NCBI GenBank assembly: GCA_903835065.1
Contig: CAILLO010000036.1
Location: 1 to 44,341 of the forward strand
Length of the DNA: 44,341 nucleotides
Direction of reading: 5' to 3'
Origin: an uncultured Eubacteriales bacterium
GTDB taxonomy: Bacteria; Bacillota; Clostridia; Saccharofermentanales; UBA5734
Both the position numbers and the translations under genes were made by a program. The notes beneath the pieces are model-generated. The model worked only from the letters and a program-made list of their open reading frames with translations, made no database searches and was not told the origin of the DNA. This document shows positions 1 through 8,043 of the stretch, in pieces (position 1 is the stretch's first letter; the number at the start of each line of letters is the position of its first letter).

Positions 1-1
1 A

Positions 2-223
2 GAACGGAACGCAGTCGAGGGGAAATTCGGGGAAGGCAAGCGGAGATACGGCCTTGGCCGTGTGATGACCCGTCTGCAGAACACCAGTGAAGTCGCGATC
101 CATGTCACCTTCCTCGTCATGAACCTGGAGAAATGGATGAGAGATATTCTTTTCGCATTTTTCAGAGTGCTTTTCGGATGGTCTCAGGTCAAGGCTCGAT
201 GGTCATTGGAATGTGCGGTTTAA
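2..223 (+). CDS. Transposase C-terminal fragment, IS5/IS1182-like (partial at window edge)
   Basis: Frame 2 is open from the first base and ends in TAA at 221-223, giving about 73 residues. The stretch VEGKFGEGKRRYGLGRVM followed by RLQNTSE and FLVMNLEK is what I know as the conserved C-terminal end of DDE transposases of the IS5/IS1182 group. The 5' part lies outside the window, so intactness cannot be judged. Its stop is only 8 bases from the stop of the convergent lipoprotein gene, so the terminal inverted repeat of the element may lie inside that gene's last codons. I did not identify a terminal repeat with confidence. Confidence 0.7.
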   Translation, partial: ERNAVEGKFGEGKRRYGLGRVMTRLQNTSEVAIHVTFLVMNLEKWMRDILFAFFRVLFGWSQVKARWSLECAV

Positions 224-230
224 AAATGTC

Positions 231-1169
231 TCAATATTCAGCAGTCCCTATGTATACGATTCCCACGACTTTCCCGTCCTTGATCCCGATATTCAGATGC
301 CAGACATTGGCGTCATACTCGAGGAACGGATCCGGGCCGTACACGTTGATCCCCGACCAGAGGTCGTAGTCTTTGGAAGCACCGATCAGAAAGAAGTAGC
401 CGGTTCCGCAGGCCTTCATGGCATCGGCTTCTGTCATGCCGATCGTCACTCCCTGTTCACTCGCGTATTCGGCACTCGTGATCTCAGCGGTCACAAGCAT
501 CCAATTCTTCGTGGGGGCAGAGAAATCGAATTGGAGAAAATAGTACGTCGCTCCGTCAAACGTAAGCTTCCGCGACTTCCAGGCCTGTTCCTGGTTGTAC
601 CCATCCACTGTCGTATCCGACTTCGGCGTACCGAGCGCCGCAATGAAGAGGCTGATGTCATAGGACATCTCCGTCCGCACGACGCCATTGTAGTAGGCGA
701 GGTCGATGGAGTGGTCGCCATGGTGGAGGATCCAGCGCCTGGCATAGGTCGGGTCGACGGGCTTGTCCGTCGTGACCGTCCCGGAATCGTCCTTGACCGT
801 CTTCGAGAGGATGTAGATTGCGTTGTAGTATTCGGGATAGGTTGATGTCGCATACGTGAACGTCACCGTACCACCTTCGCGGATCGGATAGGAAGTCGGA
901 TAGGACTGGGTCGCGAAGATCGCGATATCGGACGAATCGGTCGCGAGCGTGTATACGTAGGCCGCGAGGTACCCGTACCCGATGCGGTCCACGTCCGCCC
1001 GCGAGAGTTCGGGAATCGGGGTCGAAGTCGGACCCGGGGTCGGGGTGGGTGTCGCCGTCTGCGAACCCGTTGGGCTGGGTTCCGGTGTCGCGGTCAGCGT
1101 CGACGCCTGGCACGAAGTGAGCGTCAGGGCCATCAAGAGGAAAATGGCGGCTGCTTTCCATCTTCGCAT
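231..1169 (-). CDS. Putative lipoprotein with Thr/Pro-rich linker, function unknown
   Basis: This 312-residue protein starts with a short basic stretch and a hydrophobic segment ending in the lipobox LTSC, with Cys at about residue 20. It is therefore predicted to be exported and lipid-anchored on the outer face of the membrane. Residues about 25-53 form a Thr/Pro linker (TPTPTPGPTSTP), and the rest is a globular domain that I do not recognise. The start is supported by AGGAGG six bases upstream of the ATG. The 5' end overlaps a small lipoprotein gene by 37 bases in another frame, suggesting co-transcription. The last codons lie next to a transposase end and may be IS-derived. Confidence 0.8.
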   Translation of the reverse strand: MRRWKAAAIFLLMALTLTSCQASTLTATPEPSPTGSQTATPTPTPGPTSTPIPELSRADVDRIGYGYLAAYVYTLATDSSDIAIFATQSYPTSYPIREGGTVTFTYATSTYPEYYNAIYILSKTVKDDSGTVTTDKPVDPTYARRWILHHGDHSIDLAYYNGVVRTEMSYDISLFIAALGTPKSDTTVDGYNQEQAWKSRKLTFDGATYYFLQFDFSAPTKNWMLVTAEITSAEYASEQGVTIGMTEADAMKACGTGYFFLIGASKDYDLWSGINVYGPDPFLEYDANVWHLNIGIKDGKVVGIVYIGTAEY

Positions 1170-1309
1170 GCGAATCCTCCTGCTTCGAGCGCTTGTGAGA
1201 GATCGACCCTCATCGGAACGGGTCGATGTTGATGGTCGTGACAGGCCCCCAGAAGAAGGAGCGCTGACACGAGTAAGACGGATGACCCGTTTCGCAGTTG
1301 CCTGTTCAT
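1133..1309 (-). CDS. Small lipoprotein, 58 aa, overlapping the next lipoprotein gene
   Basis: An ATG at 1309 sits six bases after a perfect AGGAGG and opens 58 codons. The product begins MNRQLRNGSS, then has a hydrophobic run ending LLLLGAC, a good lipobox with Cys at residue 23. After the Cys come about 35 residues rich in His and polar residues (CHDHQHR) with one more Cys. It overlaps the following lipoprotein gene by 37 bases, which suggests translational coupling. A longer frame runs upstream to 1555, but only this internal start has a ribosome binding site and gives a signal peptide at the N-terminus. The function is unknown. The overlap leaves some chance that only the first part is meaningful. 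Confidence 0.6.
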   Translation of the reverse strand: MNRQLRNGSSVLLVSALLLLGACHDHQHRPVPMRVDLSQALEAGGFACEDGKQPPFSS

Positions 1310-1355
1310 GTCGAGCCTCCTGCGATTGAATGGGGTCTTTGTCTTCGCTTCTCCC

Positions 1356-1364
1356 ATTCTATCA
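1356..1364 (-). promoter_or_regulatory. Extended -10 for the lipoprotein pair, next to a C9 tract
   Basis: On the minus strand the sequence TGATAGAAT is a good extended -10 element about 45 bases upstream of the small lipoprotein start. The matching -35 position (about 1379-1384) is poor in consensus and overlaps a run of nine C residues (1381-1389), which reads as G9 on the coding strand. Confidence 0.45.
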
Positions 1365-1497
1365 CCGCCCGGGCGCCGTTCCCCCCCCCTGAAATGTGGC
1401 GTTTGCGGGGCTTTAGGGCTCCCAGGACCGTGAATCTTTGAGCGTCGGATATTTCGTCTGCCTTCATTACGTTTGCGTGAGGGTTTCGCTCCGGCCC

Positions 1498-1526
1498 TTG
1501 CCAAAGCCGAGGTGCGCTGATAGATT
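1498..1526 (+). promoter_or_regulatory. Promoter of the M23 peptidase gene
   Basis: TTGCCA (1498-1503), a 17-base spacer, and TAGATT (1521-1526) preceded by TGA form a sigma-A-like promoter with an extended -10. It lies about 70 bases before the chosen start of the peptidase gene. Confidence 0.5.
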
Positions 1527-1596
1527 GACCGCGTCAGGCACCACCTTCTCTCCAACTCGTCGTCTCCACGGAGGGAAATCCTTTCAGGAGGTGGAA

Positions 1597-2391
1597 ATGC
1601 ACCGGAATCGTCGGAATCTCCAGCGGATTCTCGTTCCCTCTCTGGTCCTGCTCCTCGCCGCGACGGCCCTTCCGCCCTCCCTCGTCGGTGCGGCGAGTTC
1701 TTCCACCGCCATCGTGGCTTCGCTCGTGAATCTGGACAGCTCGTTCGCGATGCCGCCGCTCACCGATCGCATTCCGCACGGCCGGCCCGCCAACAAGAAC
1801 GTGCTCGTCCTGCCCGTCGACTACGCCACCTCCCTGATGCGCAACCTGAACGCCCAGCTCGCGAGTCGCGGCGGCACGAGCACCGTCAAGGCGTTCGCCG
1901 ACCAGGCGAAGCTACTGATCGGCCTCGAGAAGAGCGCGGCGGCGGTCAAGAAGACCGCCACGGCCCAGGGCATCGACCTCACGGCCTACCAGAACCGGCT
2001 GACGTCCCTCCTGAGCCACGTCCCGACCCTGCACCCCATCCAGGGCACATACGCGGGATACGGCTGGCGCATCAACCCGATTCTCCTGACGAAGGAATTC
2101 CACCCGGCCGACGACGTCGGCGCGGCGACCGGCACCCCGATCACGGCCGCGGCGGCGGGGATCGTGATCACGGCGAAGTATGACTCGAGCGGCGGCAACA
2201 TGACCATCCTCGACCACGGCAGCGTCTACATGCACTGCAGCAAGCTCCTGGTCTCGGTCGGGCAGACCGTCTCGAAGGGCCAGGTCATCGGGAAGGTCGG
2301 CATGACCGGTCTTGCGACGTGCCCCCACCTGCACTTCGGCATTTCCTTCGAGGGGACGCCCTTCGATCCGACGCTGATCCTTCAGGAATAA
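1597..2391 (+). CDS. M23 family metallopeptidase (secreted)
   Basis: The 264-residue product has a signal-peptide-like N-terminus (LVPSLVLLLAATAL ending near AASS). Its C-terminal LytM/M23 domain spans about residues 150-262. The zinc-ligand motifs of the family are visible: HPADD (HxxxD), MHCS for the catalytic His region, and the HLHF motif near the end. Known members cut peptidoglycan cross-bridges or stems, so the likely role is cell-wall hydrolysis or remodelling outside the membrane. The middle section (about residues 60-140) looks helical and may be a spacer. The frame is open from 1438, but the start at 1597 has AGGAGG five bases upstream and begins exactly at the signal peptide. Confidence 0.88.
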   Translation: MHRNRRNLQRILVPSLVLLLAATALPPSLVGAASSSTAIVASLVNLDSSFAMPPLTDRIPHGRPANKNVLVLPVDYATSLMRNLNAQLASRGGTSTVKAFADQAKLLIGLEKSAAAVKKTATAQGIDLTAYQNRLTSLLSHVPTLHPIQGTYAGYGWRINPILLTKEFHPADDVGAATGTPITAAAAGIVITAKYDSSGGNMTILDHGSVYMHCSKLLVSVGQTVSKGQVIGKVGMTGLATCPHLHFGISFEGTPFDPTLILQE

Positions 2392-2424
2392 TGGCGACTC
2401 CGGCTCCGTCGGGTCTTCAAGGCT

Positions 2425-2526
2425 TCATTTCCTGACCTTGCGGACCAGCAGGACGACGCCCAGGACCAGCAATGCGACCGCGACATTGAGCAGCGTGAAG
2501 AAGCCGGTGGCGATGTAGTCCGTCGT
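2425..2526 (-). CDS. Candidate 33-aa single-span membrane peptide with ACG start
   Basis: After the stop of the six-span membrane gene, the same frame continues into a stretch preceded by AAAGGAGG. Five bases after that motif comes ACG, then codons for TDYIATGFFTLLNVAVALLV and a basic tail ending VRKVRK. This is one clean transmembrane helix. No ATG, GTG or TTG occurs at the right place, so the peptide would need an ACG start, or ATG was changed to ACG by mutation or error. The ribosome binding site and tail make it look like a real membrane micropeptide downstream of two membrane-protein genes. A readthrough of the upstream TGA is a less likely alternative. Confidence 0.4.
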   Translation of the reverse strand, partial: TTDYIATGFFTLLNVAVALLVLGVVLLVRKVRK

Positions 2527-2559
2527 GGAATCCTCCTTTGGCGCCCGCGCGGAGCGCCG

Positions 2560-3249
2560 TCAGCGGGGGTGCGTCAGGTCGACCATGCGGCTTTCCCTGT
2601 TGGCCAGATAGACCTCCTGGCCCGGCGCGTCGCCGTCCAGAAGCTCCGCCGGCTCCTTCTTCGAAGTCGCCAGCGCGAACAGCAGCACCGGGAGGAGGAG
2701 GAAGCAGGAGTAGAAGGGGGCCAGCGAAGCCGGCGCCGCGAGGATCGGCCAGGTCCTGTCGAGCAGGTCCCCCAGCGTGCCCAGGAAGAGGAGGAGACAA
2801 TACCCGAAGGAAAGCCAGCCCATCAGGAGCGTCGCGAATCCGGCGCGCTTCCGACGGACCAGGTCGTACAGGAAGAGAGTCAGGGTCAGGAGCGTCAACA
2901 GTCCCGGCGCGGCGGTGTACAGGACGAGATTCGGGTCGAGATAGCCGGGCGAGTCGGCAAGAGCGCGGCCCAAGGAAATACCCAGCTCGACGATCCACAG
3001 GAGCATCAGCACCATGAGGGCGGAGACCGCCCCGAGGCCCTTCGTCCGGCGGTACGTGAACAGCGCGACGACGAAGGAGCACCAGAGCGCGAGCGTGAAC
3101 ATGGCCAGGAAGAGCGCTCCGGTCGGGTCTGCCGGACCGGCATCGGTCGAGAGGACCGCGAGCATCCGCGCCCCCTGCAGGAGGACTGGCAGGACCGCCG
3201 CGAGACCGGCCGCGACGAGGAATCCAGGGCGGCGGACGACGATTTCCAT
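2560..3249 (-). CDS. Six-span membrane protein, function unknown
   Basis: The 229-residue product has about six hydrophobic helices: roughly residues 8-30, 45-68, 75-98, 108-133, 142-167 and 172-198. It ends in a short charged cytoplasmic tail. I do not recognise the family. The ATG at 3249 has GGTGAT upstream. A GTG three codons earlier (3258) is an alternative start. It lies in a minus-strand group with the two-span protein upstream and the possible 33-residue membrane peptide downstream, so these may form one membrane-associated unit. Confidence 0.65.
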   Translation of the reverse strand: MEIVVRRPGFLVAAGLAAVLPVLLQGARMLAVLSTDAGPADPTGALFLAMFTLALWCSFVVALFTYRRTKGLGAVSALMVLMLLWIVELGISLGRALADSPGYLDPNLVLYTAAPGLLTLLTLTLFLYDLVRRKRAGFATLLMGWLSFGYCLLLFLGTLGDLLDRTWPILAAPASLAPFYSCFLLLPVLLFALATSKKEPAELLDGDAPGQEVYLANRESRMVDLTHPR

Positions 3250-3307
3250 GACGATCACCGCGGGGACAGCGTACGCTCTGACGCAGGGGAAGTGTCAAGC
3301 GGAATCT

Positions 3308-3673
3308 TCAGGACCTGGTTGTGTCTCCGGGCTTCTCCTTCTTCCGGATCCCCGTCAGCAGAGTCCCGAGTCCCGCTGCGAGCAGCAGGAGGCAGACGAG
3401 CGAGAGGACGAGGTTCGAGGACAGGAATCCCGCGACGGTCGGCATCGCGCTTTCGGAGGACCAGTAGCCGAGGGCGGTCGCCCCGATCGGCACGATGCCG
3501 CACAGGATCAGCGCAGCGCCCAGCCAGCCCGACCGCGGGGCACGGCGAAATCGCGGCGCGACCCGGCTCCACCCGTAGCGGGCGTCGACGCCCTGGCGGT
3601 CGTGCCACTCGCGCATCGGCTCGTAGGCTCCGGAATCATTCGACTCATTGCTTTCGATCGTCCTGTCTTCCAT
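3308..3673 (-). CDS. Two-span membrane protein, function unknown
   Basis: The 121-residue product has an acidic and polar N-terminus, a basic stretch near residues 35-50 (RFRRAPR), and two hydrophobic helices at about residues 52-72 and 84-107. It ends in a basic tail (IRKKEKP). I chose the ATG at 3673 because GGAGGG stands seven bases upstream. An earlier ATG at 3688 has no such site. A TATAAT on the minus strand at 3698-3703 would give a leader of about 20 bases. The family is not recognised. Confidence 0.6.
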   Translation of the reverse strand: MEDRTIESNESNDSGAYEPMREWHDRQGVDARYGWSRVAPRFRRAPRSGWLGAALILCGIVPIGATALGYWSSESAMPTVAGFLSSNLVLSLVCLLLLAAGLGTLLTGIRKKEKPGDTTRS

Positions 3674-3804
3674 GAGCGAACCCTCCATGCAACCACATTA
3701 TAATATGCCGCGCGCGAAGTTCATCCCCGGAAACATACCATTCGGAGCGGATTCGAGGGATCCTCTCTCGGGCCACCCCGTTCCGCACCGCTTCCCCACT
3801 CCGA

Positions 3805-3810
3805 TATAAT
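3805..3810 (+). promoter_or_regulatory. TATAAT -10 box before the FAD oxidoreductase
   Basis: A perfect TATAAT lies 30 bases before the start codon of the oxidoreductase gene. No good -35 is visible at the usual distance. Confidence 0.4.
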
Positions 3811-3840
3811 GGGACCATCCGGATCCGAGGAGGGCGCACG

Positions 3841-5712
3841 ATGAAGTACGACGCGGTGGTGGTCGGAGGCGGACTCGCAGGTCTTACGGCGGGCGCGCTG
3901 CTCGCGAAGCGGGGCCTGTCGGTCGCGGTCGTCGACCGGAATTTCAAGCCGGGCGGCTCGTGCGGCATCTTCAAGCGCGACGGCGTCGTCTTCGACCAGG
4001 GCTCCTCGATGCTCTACGGCTTCGGCGAAGAGGGTTTCGCGCCGCACCGGTTCGTGTTCGACTGCCTCGAGCAACCGATCGCCGTGCTCCGCCACGAGCT
4101 CCTCTACAGCGTCGACTTCGAGGGCCACCGGATCCGCTTCTTCCCCGACATCGACCGCTTCGTCGAGGAACTCTCGACCCTATTCCCCACCTCGAAGGAC
4201 GCCCTCCGGCGCTTCTATCGCGACATGCTCGAGACGTACCGGCACGTGATGGCCGACACGCCGCAGTTCTCGACGCCCGACGAGACCGACCCGAAGGCCG
4301 CCTCCGAGAATTTCCGGAAGCACCCGCGCTCGTACCTGAAGTTCCTGTCCTACATGTTCCGCAACGCCAAGGGCCTGTTGCGCTCGTACTTCAACGACCC
4401 CGCGATCTTCCGCTTCTTCGACAAGCTGACCTCGACCTACTGCTACACGACCGTCGAGGAGACGCCCGCCGTGCTCGCCGCCGTCATGTTCGTCGACAAC
4501 CACGTGGGCGGCAGCTACTACCCCGCCGGCTCGACGCTCTTCCTGCCCGGCCTGCTCGAGAAGTCGATCGAGGAGCACGGCGGCGCCATGCTCCTGTCCC
4601 GCGAAGCGACCGGCATCCGCTTCGACGGCGGGCGCGCGTGCGGCGTGACCCTGGCCGACGGCGAGTCGCTCGACGCCGACGCCGTGGTCTTCGCGGGCAA
4701 CGTCTGGGACCTCTATGACCGCCTCGTCCCCGCCACCGTCTCCACCGCGCACCGCCGCGCCTGGGCGAAGGGGCTCGTGCCCACCTACCCCAGCGTCGTG
4801 CTCTTCGCTTTCGTCGACGCCGCCGTGATTCCCGAAGGCACCACCCCGATCGTCATGTTCGTGGGCAATCCCGACCGCATCGACGAAAGCGAGATCACCG
4901 TCTACCTCGTGAGCCTCGACGACCGCACGGTCTGCCCGCCGGGGCTGCACACGGTGGTGGCCATCGGCCCCTCCTTCGGCGACTGGCCCGTCCCCGGCTC
5001 CTCCGGCGACCGCACGCCCGAGTACGACGCGAAGAAGGCCACCGAGCGCGAGCGTCTGCTGACCGTCCTCGAGTCAAAGTTTCCAGGCTTCCGCAAGGCC
5101 GTCCACCACGTCGAGGTCTCGACGCCGACCACGATCGAGCGCTTCTGCGGCAAGCCCGGCGGCAACGTCGCCGGCCCGAAGCAGAAGATCGGCCAGCACA
5201 TGCTCAAGCGCCTGCACACCCGTTCCGAGTGGCCCGGCCTCTACAACTGCGGCGAGTCCACCGCCATGGGCACCGGCACGCCGGCCGTCACCGTGTCCGG
5301 CATCTCCGCCGCCAACGCGGTGCTGAAGGCGCGCGGACTGCCCGTCTTCCAGTTCGACCCGGCGGTGAAGCGCCAGGTGACCTACGTCGACCGGCCCGTC
5401 GAGTGGGCGGACGTCGTCGCCGGCAAGTCGCCCGAACTGGCCGAGATCATGCGCCTCGCCAACGAATGCGAGTTCTGCGAGGACCCGGCCTGCATGAAGG
5501 GCTGCCCGACCGACATCCGGGGCATCCTGCGCCGCACCGCCGTGGGCAATCTCGTCGGAGCGAAGCGCCTGCTACCCCCCGATGGCGTCGACGCCTGCGC
5601 CGGCTGCGCGCCGAAGGAGTGCGAGAAGCGCTGCATCCGCGCACATTTCGCGACGCACCCGGTCGAGATCGCGAGGACGCTGAAGCTGGTGCAGGAGTAC
5701 AAGGGGGAATAG
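3841..5712 (+). CDS. CrtI/phytoene-desaturase-like FAD oxidoreductase with C-terminal di-cluster Fe-S domain
   Basis: This 623-residue protein has an N-terminal Rossmann dinucleotide-binding motif (VVVGGGLAGLTAG) and a C-terminal FAD-closing segment near TAMGTGTPAVT. That is the layout of the CrtI / carotenoid isomerase / retinol saturase superfamily. Residues about 540-600 add two cysteine clusters, C543-x2-C546-x4-C551-x3-C555 and C586-x2-C589-x4-C594-x3-C598. These resemble the Fer4_20 domain found at the N-terminus of GltD and dihydropyrimidine dehydrogenase, where it binds two 4Fe-4S clusters. Here the domain is at the C-terminus. No carotenoid genes are nearby, so the substrate is unknown. 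Electron entry or exit through the clusters is inference. GAGGAGG lies seven bases before the ATG. Confidence 0.82.
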   Translation: MKYDAVVVGGGLAGLTAGALLAKRGLSVAVVDRNFKPGGSCGIFKRDGVVFDQGSSMLYGFGEEGFAPHRFVFDCLEQPIAVLRHELLYSVDFEGHRIRFFPDIDRFVEELSTLFPTSKDALRRFYRDMLETYRHVMADTPQFSTPDETDPKAASENFRKHPRSYLKFLSYMFRNAKGLLRSYFNDPAIFRFFDKLTSTYCYTTVEETPAVLAAVMFVDNHVGGSYYPAGSTLFLPGLLEKSIEEHGGAMLLSREATGIRFDGGRACGVTLADGESLDADAVVFAGNVWDLYDRLVPATVSTAHRRAWAKGLVPTYPSVVLFAFVDAAVIPEGTTPIVMFVGNPDRIDESEITVYLVSLDDRTVCPPGLHTVVAIGPSFGDWPVPGSSGDRTPEYDAKKATERERLLTVLESKFPGFRKAVHHVEVSTPTTIERFCGKPGGNVAGPKQKIGQHMLKRLHTRSEWPGLYNCGESTAMGTGTPAVTVSGISAANAVLKARGLPVFQFDPAVKRQVTYVDRPVEWADVVAGKSPELAEIMRLANECEFCEDPACMKGCPTDIRGILRRTAVGNLVGAKRLLPPDGVDACAGCAPKECEKRCIRAHFATHPVEIARTLKLVQEYKGE

Positions 5713-5719
5713 ACGCCCG

Positions 5720-7093
5720 CTACCTCGCCGTCCGCTCGGTCACGGGCAGCGTCGCGGTTCCCGTCGAGCCCGTCAGTGTCTTCCGGGTGCGGTCGAGCGA
5801 GCCCGTCGCGCGCGAGTCGGTCGCCGGGATAATCTCGAAGCGGCGCAGCCCGTCCTCGGTGACCTTGAGGCAGTAGATCGGCAGAAAGTCCGCCGAGACG
5901 ACGCGCACCGTGCCGTCCGGCTGGCGCACGGCGGTGACGCCCATCATGATGCCGTCCTCGGTGATGCCGACCGTGCCGTGCGTGTTGTAGGTCATGTTCG
6001 ACACGAAATTGCCGCTTGAGTAGAAGACGGGCATCTCGTGCGTGCCGTCGGCGGACCGCAGGACCGAGATCTCCTCGACGACGTGGGGGTGCTGGCCGAA
6101 GACCACGTCGACGCCCGCGTCGGCGAGCGCCTGGGCGAGGCGGCGCTGGTAGGCGTCGGAGTGCGTCTGGTACTCGTCGCCCCAATGGAGCACGAAGACC
6201 GTGAGTTCCGCGCCGGCCGCGCACATGTCCTTCTCGCGCTGCTGCAGGGCGGCGATGTCGGCCGGAAAGTCGGACGCGTAGGGGTTGAAGGCGTCGATCA
6301 GGGATTCGGCCGCCTGGACCAGCCGGATGCCGTTGAGGTGCACCCGGCCGTCGGTCGAGGGCGTCTCGAAGGTGTAGGCCGAGATGCCGATCCGGATGCC
6401 GTTGCGTTCGACGATCGCGAAGCGCGGCTCGTCCGCGGTCTTCCGGGTGCCGACGACGGTCAGGCCGGCGGTGCGCAGGACGTCGACCGTGCGGGTCAGG
6501 CCGTCCAGGCCGCGGTCGTACATGTGGTTGTTGGCCGTGACGGCGACTTCGAAGCCGGCCTGCGAAAGGGCCGTGGCAATCGCGTCGGGCGCGCTGAACG
6601 CGGGAAAGCCCGTGTACGGCGGGCCGGCCAGCGTGCCCTCCATTTCGGCGATCGCGAGGTCGGCCGCGGAGATCGTCGGTTTCATCGTGCGGTAGAAGCG
6701 CGTGAAATCGTACGACCCGTCGGCCTGCTTGCCGCTCAGGATCACGGCGTCGTGCAGGAGGTTGTCGCCGACGTCGAGGATGCGCACCTGGCCGTAGCCT
6801 TCGGGCGTCGGGGTCGGCGGCGGCGGGGTCGGGGTCGCGGGGTCGGGCGTCGCGGTCGGGACGGCCGTGGGGACGGGCGTGGGCGTCGGGGCGGCGCCAT
6901 GGCGGAGGACCAGCACGACGGCGGCGATCGTGAGCACGAGGACGATCACGATGGGGACCGCGACCACGAAGCCCATCGAGCGGCGCAGTCCGACGGGCAG
7001 CCCGTGCTTGTCGAGGGGCAGGAGGGTCTTCTCCGGGACGGCCGGGCCCTCGGGACCGGGCGGCGGCGGGGGCGACGCGGCGGCGCGCTTCAC
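5720..7093 (-). CDS. capA: CapA family protein (poly-gamma-glutamate synthesis type), membrane-anchored
   Basis: The 457-residue product has a Pro-rich cytoplasmic N-terminus, one transmembrane helix at about residues 40-65, a Thr/Pro linker, and an extracytoplasmic CapA domain in the metallophosphatase-like fold. Visible family motifs are VGDNLLHD, EMEG, NNHMYDRG, HWGDEY and GQHPHVVE. CapA/PgsA proteins take part in poly-gamma-glutamate or capsule export or anchoring. No pgsBC partners are present here, so the exact role is unknown. The gene starts with GTG directly after the ispE TGA, and GAGGTGA in the end of ispE can serve as ribosome binding site, so the two are translationally coupled. 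Its 3' end faces the oxidoreductase gene with only seven bases between. Confidence 0.87.
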   Translation of the reverse strand: MKRAAASPPPPPGPEGPAVPEKTLLPLDKHGLPVGLRRSMGFVVAVPIVIVLVLTIAAVVLVLRHGAAPTPTPVPTAVPTATPDPATPTPPPPTPTPEGYGQVRILDVGDNLLHDAVILSGKQADGSYDFTRFYRTMKPTISAADLAIAEMEGTLAGPPYTGFPAFSAPDAIATALSQAGFEVAVTANNHMYDRGLDGLTRTVDVLRTAGLTVVGTRKTADEPRFAIVERNGIRIGISAYTFETPSTDGRVHLNGIRLVQAAESLIDAFNPYASDFPADIAALQQREKDMCAAGAELTVFVLHWGDEYQTHSDAYQRRLAQALADAGVDVVFGQHPHVVEEISVLRSADGTHEMPVFYSSGNFVSNMTYNTHGTVGITEDGIMMGVTAVRQPDGTVRVVSADFLPIYCLKVTEDGLRRFEIIPATDSRATGSLDRTRKTLTGSTGTATLPVTERTAR

Positions 7094-7996
7094 TCAGGTC
7101 ACCTCGCGGGGGCCGTGGGCGACGGACTCGCAGGACGCGAGGAACCAACCGGTCCGGCGGAGGGCGTCGAGGGCGGGCGACGCGGCGGCGCGGTCGCGCT
7201 CGGCGGCGTCGGCGTAGCCGGCGAACAGGGTCGGCCCGCTGCCGGACATGCGGGCGATCAGGGGGCCGGTCGACGCGAGGGCGGAGAGGCCGTCCGCGAG
7301 CGCGGGGTGCTGCGCGAGAGCGACCGGCCAGAGGACGTTTCCGGTCGCGGCGGACAGCGCGGCGAGGTTGCGCGCGGCGACCGCGCGGCAGACGCCCGCG
7401 GTGTCGGGGCGGTCCACGAGGTCGTCGAGGGACAGGGCGCGGAAGGCGGCGGGCGTCGAAACGCCGAAGGGTCCCTTGAGCAGCAGCAGCGGAACGCCCT
7501 CGAAGGCGGGCAGCGGCGTCAGGATCTCGCCGATTCCTTCGCACAGAGACGTGCCGCCGAACAGGCAGAACGGGACGTCCGCGCCGGTCGCGACGGCGAT
7601 GCCCGGCAGGCGGGCCGAGGAGACGGCGCCGGGCAGGAGGCGGGCCAGCGCGAGGATCGTCGCGGCGGCGTCGGTGCTGCCGCCCGCGAGGCCGGCGGCC
7701 TCGGGGATTCGCTTGGCGATCCGGATGCGGACACCGGCGCGCACGCTGCCCGCGGCTTCCGCGAGGAACCGCGAGGCTGCACGGTGGCAGGTGTTGCGCA
7801 CGTCGCAGGGGATCCCCTCGCGGTCGCATTCGAGGACGACGCCTTCCGCGGCGGGGCGCAGTTCGACGTCGACGCGGTCGGCGAGCGATACGGCCTGCAT
7901 CACGGTGGACAGCAGGTGGTACCCGTCCGGGCGCTTTCCGACGACGTCGAGCGACCAGTTGATCTTGGCGGGGGCTTCGAGGGCGATCCGGTCCAC
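7094..7996 (-). CDS. ispE: 4-diphosphocytidyl-2-C-methyl-D-erythritol kinase
   Basis: IspE phosphorylates CDP-methylerythritol in the non-mevalonate isoprenoid pathway. The 300-residue length is typical. The N-terminus has the family signature PAKINW (Lys11, Asn13), followed by PDGYHLL, and the GHMP-kinase ATP loop appears as GLAGGSTDAA at about residues 102-111. I chose the GTG at 7996 because AGGAGAGG lies seven bases upstream and homology begins there. The frame is open to 8038, but those extra codons do not look like IspE. A TATAAT at 8044-8049 (minus strand) lies upstream. The gene is coupled to capA downstream and lies beside veg, a common Bacillota neighbour. Confidence 0.93.
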   Translation of the reverse strand: MDRIALEAPAKINWSLDVVGKRPDGYHLLSTVMQAVSLADRVDVELRPAAEGVVLECDREGIPCDVRNTCHRAASRFLAEAAGSVRAGVRIRIAKRIPEAAGLAGGSTDAAATILALARLLPGAVSSARLPGIAVATGADVPFCLFGGTSLCEGIGEILTPLPAFEGVPLLLLKGPFGVSTPAAFRALSLDDLVDRPDTAGVCRAVAARNLAALSAATGNVLWPVALAQHPALADGLSALASTGPLIARMSGSGPTLFAGYADAAERDRAAASPALDALRRTGWFLASCESVAHGPREVT

Positions 7997-8043
7997 GCGC
8001 TGTCCTCTCCTGTCCGCGGGCCTGCGGTGCCGCGGCATCTCCG

